A DNA stretch of 64,000 bases from Dyella amyloliquefaciens. Lineage in GTDB: Bacteria > Pseudomonadota > Gammaproteobacteria > Xanthomonadales > Rhodanobacteraceae. A program made the position numbers and the translations under genes. The first letter of the stretch is position 1; each line of letters starts with the position of its first letter. Location of the stretch: contig NZ_SAYT01000009.1 of the NCBI RefSeq assembly GCF_004296575.1, positions 88,057-152,056 of the forward strand, read 5' to 3'. The notes under the pieces were generated by a model, which saw only the letters and a list, made by a program, of their open reading frames with translations, was not told the origin of the DNA and did not search any database. Shown in pieces: positions 59,048 through 64,000 of this stretch.

Positions 59048-60470
59048 GCGGACCCGCGGCGCATTCATGCAGCAGCCGCTGCAGTTTCTGAAGCGCCGGT
59101 AGCAGCGACTCGGGTTCGCGCAGAGCCTTGCGGGAGGCACCGATGGCTTGCCGCAACTTGCCGGGCGCATCGCCTCGCACGATCACCGCAATCGCGTCGC
59201 TGCGACAGGCAAGCAAGGTGTCGGCCCAGTCGGCCGGTTGCATGGGGTACGTCCGGCGCGTCAGCCACCGCACGACGCGGAAGGGAGGCGTGACCTGCAC
59301 GAGCAACTCGCATGCGTCATCGAATGGCGTTGCATCGCGCGTGGACGTCGCCGGGTCGACGGCCTCGACGAGTGCGGCAAGCGCATCGGCGAGACGTCGT
59401 CGCAGCACGTCGGTGGACCGCACGGGCCACACGAACCAGGCCGCACTCACGCCGATGACCGCGCCGATGGCGATTTCTTCCAGGCGTAGCCACAGCATCG
59501 CCGACGGCGTGCCGCCATCGAAGCCCTGCAGCAGGGCCAGCGCCACGGTGACGAACAAGGCCCACCACGCATACGCAAACGGTCGCAGCCAGACACCCAT
59601 GAAAAGCGAGGCGAGGATCAGCGCGCCCGTGGCCCTTCCGTCCAGCCCGAGACGCAGACTGAACATCAGTGCGACAAAGGTGCCCGCTGCTGCGCCAACC
59701 ACGCGCATGCCGCTCTTGTAGAGCACGTCGAGCCGACCACGGTTGCCGCTGTTGACGATGAAGGCAGTGAGCACGATCCATGCCCAACGCTCGGCAAAGA
59801 ACACGAAACCCACGACGAAAGCCAGCGTGAGCGCGACCGCCATCTGCAGCGCCATGCGCGTGCTCGCGGCCATGCGCGGCGAGCCATCGCGCATCGCCGC
59901 TGCCACCGCCGGTGCATGCTGCGGCGCTGGCATGGGCAGCTGCATCCGCTTCATCAGCAGATGCGCGACATTCACCCAGAACAATGCAAGCAGTGCGATG
60001 ACCACGGGCACCAGCAGTGGTGGCAGCAGGCCGCCAGCGCTCGCATGCACATGGGGCACCGTCAGCAGGGTGACGAAGGGCAGCGCGATCAGGCTGCCCG
60101 CCCGTCGCGCCATCGGCCCGAAACGGCGGAGCCAGATCGAAACGAACATGCCGGTGATGAACGTGGCGGCGCCCACCCATGGCCAATGCCGCAGCAACCA
60201 GCCCACGCTCAGGGTGGCAAAAGCCACCGCCGGCAGCACGAGGGCGGCTTCGATCCGCCCGCGACGGTCACGGTCGAGCTGGCTGCGCGACAGCGACAAG
60301 GCCAGGACCACGCCCAGTACCGCCGCGCCTGGTCCAGGCGCGATCGCCAGCCCGCAAAACACCGTGGCGAGCGCCGCCGCCGTGGTGGCGCCAGCCTCGA
60401 TCAAGGCCTGGAGCAGTAGTGAGCGGCCGGTTCCCTGGCGTTGCGGCCGGACTGGGTCGGTGGTGGTCAT
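58995..60470 (-). CDS. FUSC family (aromatic acid exporter-like) membrane protein
   Basis: A 491-aa inner-membrane protein with two blocks of membrane helices (about 20-165 and 215-365) separated by a charged loop and ended by a cytosolic helical tail of about 120 residues. The second block holds the FUSC signature region (W-A-W-I-V-L-T-A-F-I-V, followed by the T/S-rich G-R-L-x-x-L-Y-K-S-G-x-R-V-x-G). Relatives include AaeB-type exporters of aromatic acids, which usually pair with an AaeA adaptor; none is next to this gene. The ATG at 60470 is the first with protein-like context. Confidence 0.85.
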   Translation of the reverse strand: MTTTDPVRPQRQGTGRSLLLQALIEAGATTAAALATVFCGLAIAPGPGAAVLGVVLALSLSRSQLDRDRRGRIEAALVLPAVAFATLSVGWLLRHWPWVGAATFITGMFVSIWLRRFGPMARRAGSLIALPFVTLLTVPHVHASAGGLLPPLLVPVVIALLALFWVNVAHLLMKRMQLPMPAPQHAPAVAAAMRDGSPRMAASTRMALQMAVALTLAFVVGFVFFAERWAWIVLTAFIVNSGNRGRLDVLYKSGMRVVGAAAGTFVALMFSLRLGLDGRATGALILASLFMGVWLRPFAYAWWALFVTVALALLQGFDGGTPSAMLWLRLEEIAIGAVIGVSAAWFVWPVRSTDVLRRRLADALAALVEAVDPATSTRDATPFDDACELLVQVTPPFRVVRWLTRRTYPMQPADWADTLLACRSDAIAVIVRGDAPGKLRQAIGASRKALREPESLLPALQKLQRLLHECAAGPLSATAESPRVAASGDPR

Positions 60471-60645
60471 GCGGATCCCTCGCAGCGCGTACGCGCCAGC
60501 GTAACGGACGGCCAGGCGGACCGGCGCATTCTGACAACGGCACGCTACGCCCGCCCCGGCATCGGCTACCCTCCGCCGGTCCGTCCCGGCCCGCGGCGGA
60601 CACTGGGGGAAGGCGACCGGGCCACCACCGCAGGAGCATCCTCCG

Positions 60646-61233
60646 ATGAATGGTTTCCGCGCCGTGTGCCTCGCCACCCTCGTGGCCTTCATGTTCGCCC
60701 TGATCCCCACCGTCCATGCCTCGCAGGACACGCCCAAGTCCATGCAGGGAAAGCCCGATCTCTCGGGCCTGCATGATTTCGACTTCCTGCAGGGAAACTG
60801 GACCAGCCATCACCGCAAGCTCAAGGAACGGCTCGCCAACAGCCACGACTGGGAAGAGTTCGACGGCACCCTGAGCATGCGCGAGCTGATGGACGGCCAT
60901 GCCAACGTCGACGACAACGTGTTCAAGACGGCGGAAGGCACCTACCGGGGCGTCGGTCTCCGCTCCTACGATCCCAAGACCGCCCAATGGGCCATCTGGT
61001 GGCTGGACGGACGTGACCCCTTCGGCCAGCTCGACCCGCCCGTCAAAGGCCATTTCGAAAATGGCGTCGGCACCTTCTATTCCACCGATACCCTGCGCGG
61101 CAAACCCGTGCGCGTGCGCTTCATCTGGTCAAAGATCACCAGGACCACCGCCCACTGGGAGCAGGCTTATTCGGCCGACGACGGCAAGACCTGGGAGGTC
61201 AACTGGGTCATGGATTTCACCCGAGTGCCATGA
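60646..61233 (+). CDS. Secreted protein of unknown function (lipocalin-like, DUF1579-type)
   Basis: A 195-aa protein with a signal peptide (cleavage after V-H-A). The mature part resembles DUF1579/THAP4-like small beta-barrels: F-D-F-L-Q-G-N-W-T near its start, then Y-R-G-V-G-L-R-S-Y-D and W-A-I-W-W-L-D-G-R. It ends with W-E-Q-A-Y-S-x-D-x-G-K-T-W-E-x-N-W. Ligand and role are unknown. CAGGAG precedes the ATG by about 10 nt. Confidence 0.8.
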   Translation: MNGFRAVCLATLVAFMFALIPTVHASQDTPKSMQGKPDLSGLHDFDFLQGNWTSHHRKLKERLANSHDWEEFDGTLSMRELMDGHANVDDNVFKTAEGTYRGVGLRSYDPKTAQWAIWWLDGRDPFGQLDPPVKGHFENGVGTFYSTDTLRGKPVRVRFIWSKITRTTAHWEQAYSADDGKTWEVNWVMDFTRVP

Positions 61234-61440
61234 GGCCTGTGTCGCGGCGCTCCAAGGCGCAGGTGATGTTCCGCGGGCATCTCCGGTGTGAACCTGCCAA
61301 GCGAAGGTGCGCCAGCTTTTGACTTGAAACACCTATGCTTCGAACCGCCGGGCGCGGCATAGTGCCGGGGAAAACAGGCATGCCGGCGCGAGCCGGAGCC
61401 GATGGCAGTTTCGGTACCAGAGACAACCAAGGGGATGTTG

Positions 61441-63210
61441 ATGGCGATGTGGCGTGCAGGATGCGTGGGCGTAGCGATGTTGCTGGCGGGGCCGGCCTTG
61501 GCCGAGGACTGCAATCTGAAGGATTACGGCACCTTGCCCGTGCAAATGGTCGGCAATCAGGCGACGACCATGGTGAAGATCAACGGCACCGACACGCGCT
61601 TCATGCTCGATACCGGTGCCTTCTTCAACACCATGTCGGCAGCGAGGGCATCGGCGTTGGGGCTGAAGACGCAACCGGTACCGTTCGAATTCCGTCTCCG
61701 CGGCGTGGGTGGCGACGTGAGCGTCCAGCAGACGCACGTCAAGGAATTCGGCATCCTCGATACGACGCTCAAGAACATCGCCTTCATCGTCGGTGGCACC
61801 GACACCGGCGACGGCTTGCTCGGCGCCAACCTGCTCGACCTCGCCGACGTGGAGATCGATCTTGCCCATGGCAAGCTGACGCTATTCAAGGCGGAGCATT
61901 GCGACAAGGCATCGCTGGCCTACTGGGTCAAGGGCAGCGGCGGTTACAACATCGCCGACATCGATTCATTCGATACTCCGTATGACCGACGCACCTTCTT
62001 CAACGTGACGATCAATGGCAAGACCGTGCGGGCCCTGCTCGACTCGGGTGCGTCCGCCACCGTGTTGAGCCGTGACGCAGCCCAGCGCCTCGGCATCGAC
62101 CTGAAAGGGCCGAATGCCATACCAGGCAGTACCAGCATGGGTATCGGCACCAGGCAGGTAAGGACATGGACCGTGCCCATCGACTCATTCTCGGTCGGTT
62201 CCGAAACGATCCAGCACAGCCAGATGCAGGTGCTGGACGGCAGCATGGGCGACCGGACCGACATGTTGCTTGGCGTGGACTTTCTCCTCGCCCATCACAT
62301 GTTCATCTCCAACAGCACGAAGAAAGCTTTCTTCACCTATAACGGTGGACGCGTGTTCACCTACGCCTCTGCTCAGGGCGATGACGCAGCAGCGGATACC
62401 GGCAACGCCGCAAACGGAAACAACGCCGCGCCAAAGACGGCGGCTGATTACGCCCTGCAAGGCGAGGCGCATCTGTCGCGTGGCGAACTGGGCGCCTCCA
62501 TTGCAGACATGGACGAAGCGATACGCATGGCGCCCGACCAGGCGGCCTATTACGTCGCCCGTGCCAGGGCACACGAGGCAAACAGCCAAGCCGATGCCGC
62601 GCTAGCCGACCTCGACAAATCCCTGAGCCTGGCCCCGAAGGACGTCGATGCCCTGCTGATGCGCGCAGGACTCCGCCTCGAGCACAAGGACCGCGCCGGC
62701 GCCGCCGCCGATGTGGCACAGGCGAGTTCCGTGGCGCCTGCCGGTTCCAAAGCCGCGCTCACGGTTGCCTACTTCGATGTCGAATTCGATCAACCCGCCG
62801 CCGCGTTGCCGCTGCTGGACGATTGGGTTCGTCTGCATCGGGATGACGCCATGCTCGGCACCGTGCTCAACGAGCGCTGCTGGGCGCGTGGCCTGAGCAA
62901 CCAGCTGCTGGACGACGCCCTCAAGGATTGCCGCAAGGCAATCAGCCGTGACGGCAAAAAGCCCTACTACCTCGACAGCCTCGGTCTGGTGCAGTTGCGA
63001 CTCGGAAACTACCCGGAGTCGATCAAGGCCTACGAGCAGGCAGTCGCTGGAAACCCGGATTCGGCATGGTCACGCTATGGCCTCGGCCTGGCGCGAATCC
63101 GCAGTGGACAGACAGAAACAGGCAATGCCGATCTCGCCGCCGCGCGATCGCTTGATGCGCAGGTCGATGCGCGCGCCTCCAAGTTTGGGCTTACTGCGTC
63201 CACGCCGTAG
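61441..63210 (+). CDS. Secreted double retropepsin-like aspartic protease with TPR repeats
   Basis: A 589-aa protein with a signal peptide (cleavage after A-L-A). Two retroviral-type aspartic protease domains occur in tandem: the first has F-M-L-D57-T-G-A, the second A-L-L-D201-S-G-A, each followed by a hydrophobic-G segment (G-L-L-G-A-N; L-L-G-V-D-F). A low-complexity Asn/Ala linker leads to about five TPR repeats (residues about 335-585). A single chain with two half-sites could fold as a pseudodimer like pepsins. AAGGGG upstream supports the ATG at 61441; a longer frame begins at 61402. Substrate unknown. Confidence 0.86.
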   Translation: MAMWRAGCVGVAMLLAGPALAEDCNLKDYGTLPVQMVGNQATTMVKINGTDTRFMLDTGAFFNTMSAARASALGLKTQPVPFEFRLRGVGGDVSVQQTHVKEFGILDTTLKNIAFIVGGTDTGDGLLGANLLDLADVEIDLAHGKLTLFKAEHCDKASLAYWVKGSGGYNIADIDSFDTPYDRRTFFNVTINGKTVRALLDSGASATVLSRDAAQRLGIDLKGPNAIPGSTSMGIGTRQVRTWTVPIDSFSVGSETIQHSQMQVLDGSMGDRTDMLLGVDFLLAHHMFISNSTKKAFFTYNGGRVFTYASAQGDDAAADTGNAANGNNAAPKTAADYALQGEAHLSRGELGASIADMDEAIRMAPDQAAYYVARARAHEANSQADAALADLDKSLSLAPKDVDALLMRAGLRLEHKDRAGAAADVAQASSVAPAGSKAALTVAYFDVEFDQPAAALPLLDDWVRLHRDDAMLGTVLNERCWARGLSNQLLDDALKDCRKAISRDGKKPYYLDSLGLVQLRLGNYPESIKAYEQAVAGNPDSAWSRYGLGLARIRSGQTETGNADLAAARSLDAQVDARASKFGLTASTP

Positions 63211-63293
63211 CTTGGGTGTCTTCTTTCGGCCCGAAAGCAGAAATTCGGGCTATCAAAGTCCGGGCGAAGCTCTACCGTGAATCAGGGGGACGT

Positions 63294-63824
63294 ATGGTCG
63301 TGAGGCAGCTGGTAACGGTCGGTTTCAGGCTGTTTGCCATTTGGTTGTGCATCACCGCGTTTCAAGCTTTTGGTTTGATCGCTAGCGTGCGGAAGGTGAC
63401 GTCTTCCTGGGGAGATTCGCCCTGGCTTGGTATGTGGATCGTCGGCATATTCATCGGTGTTGCCATTATCGTTTGGGCAATTAGTACGCCGTTGTCCCGC
63501 ATGCTCACCTATGGCATGTCCAGAGTCGAAGACGCACGCGTCTCGGCAACCGATCTGGTGGCAGTTGGGTGCGTTCTCATGGGGTTATGGTGGCTGAAAG
63601 AGGCGACCTTTCCCTTACTGGGTCTCTGGCTCAAGGCTGTCGCCCTTTCTCCAGAAGCGGGACAAACAGCCTTCGCATTGCTGGGGGCAGAAGGAAAAGT
63701 AGCCGCAGGCTTGGATTTGCTTGAGATAGGTGTCGGCTCGTACTTCGTGATGCGACCGTACAAGATTGCCAGGCGCCTGATTTCCAGCGTCACGGCAGCG
63801 ACCGATCCGGAGTCGCCCAGTTGA
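63294..63824 (+). CDS. Hypothetical membrane protein (176 aa)
   Basis: A protein with hydrophobic segments near residues 8-28, 42-66 and 82-110, a hydrophilic N-terminus of only a few residues and a charged C-terminal tail. I recognise no family. Start chosen at 63294 for the preceding CAGGGGGACG. The upstream frame through 63216 is less protein-like. It lies 84 bp after the protease gene in the same direction; base composition is somewhat AT-richer than neighbours. Beyond it, to the window end, I see only a short CACCGC-ATA-GCGGTG hairpin (63961-63975). Confidence 0.7.
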   Translation: MVVRQLVTVGFRLFAIWLCITAFQAFGLIASVRKVTSSWGDSPWLGMWIVGIFIGVAIIVWAISTPLSRMLTYGMSRVEDARVSATDLVAVGCVLMGLWWLKEATFPLLGLWLKAVALSPEAGQTAFALLGAEGKVAAGLDLLEIGVGSYFVMRPYKIARRLISSVTAATDPESPS

Positions 63825-64000
63825 CGGCGACATCTGGGCGACTCGAGCGAATGGGTTGCACTGATCGTCGATGTCCGTATATGGACTCCTCCCCATTGCA
63901 AGCCTCCCGTGCTCTGGCGTCCGTGTCGACTGCACACGTATATCCGGCCTCTGACAACCACACCGCATAGCGGTGCTGGGCCATGATGGGCTAGTCGCGC

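Noticed and set aside
63790..63984. 64-codon minus-strand frame at the right end
   Set aside because: No ribosome binding site or protein-like composition; overlaps the C-terminus of the membrane protein gene.

Overview
The window is high-GC gammaproteobacterial DNA, most like the Xanthomonadales (Rhodanobacteraceae such as Dyella, Luteibacter or Rhodanobacter). This is inferred from gene content and style: a type I glutamine synthetase under sigma-54/NtrC control, phenylalanine hydroxylase paired with an Lrp regulator, tandem autotransporters, a NodT-type RND pump, an FNR-like box at ompW, and abundant REP-like intergenic repeats. It looks chromosomal. I found no rRNA, tRNA, CRISPR array, transposase or integrase gene.

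Layout. 1-5.2 kb: a truncated patatin-like lipoprotein and fbp on the minus strand, then a plus-strand run of a DJ-1-like protein, a 67-aa orphan, a GFA protein, a glutathione transferase and a WYL regulator. 5.2-5.85 kb is filled with dispersed repeats. 5.85-13.5 kb: SulP transporter, DUF885 metallopeptidase-like protein, a membrane protein, a START-like protein, a Xre/RES toxin-antitoxin pair and OmpW. 13.6-19.5 kb: phhA and its divergent Lrp-type regulator, PlsC-like acyltransferase, YheT-like hydrolase, DUF3224, a sugar dehydrogenase and a PEBP-fold protein. 19.5-22.6 kb: a small-membrane-protein cluster (DUF1328, ElaB/YqjD, YqjE, an orphan), an AI-2E family transporter and a GNAT acetyltransferase.

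22.5-25.5 kb holds a phospholipase C gene of different base composition bracketed by 112-bp direct repeats that duplicate the end of the GNAT gene and the start of the next hydrolase. 26.4-30.5 kb is a minus-strand LytS/LytTR two-component system set between two related beta-propeller proteins. 30.6-38.8 kb is an RND efflux operon (adaptor, pump, outer-membrane factor, SDR) with a divergent LysR gene. 38.8-39.9 kb is a dense repeat cluster without genes. It is followed by uppP, glnA with a textbook NtrC/sigma-54 control region, and two tandem autotransporters (42.8-50.3 kb).

50.5-53.4 kb is a nitrite-reduction module: NirK fused to cytochrome c, NirV and a SCO protein. It is followed by an M23-like protein and a divergent GH39/GH43 xylan-degradation pair around a LacI-type operator palindrome (54.8-58.4 kb). 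The right end holds a 2H phosphoesterase, a FUSC transporter, a secreted unknown, a two-domain retropepsin-like TPR protein and a small membrane protein.

The most unusual things are the repeat families, which form mosaics of REPINs, a roughly 370-bp multi-hairpin unit present twice, and short CCCTCTCCC hairpins, one of which lies inside the reading frame of the efflux outer-membrane gene, and the direct-repeat-bracketed phospholipase C insertion. I could not confirm any wholly new biological system from sequence reading alone.
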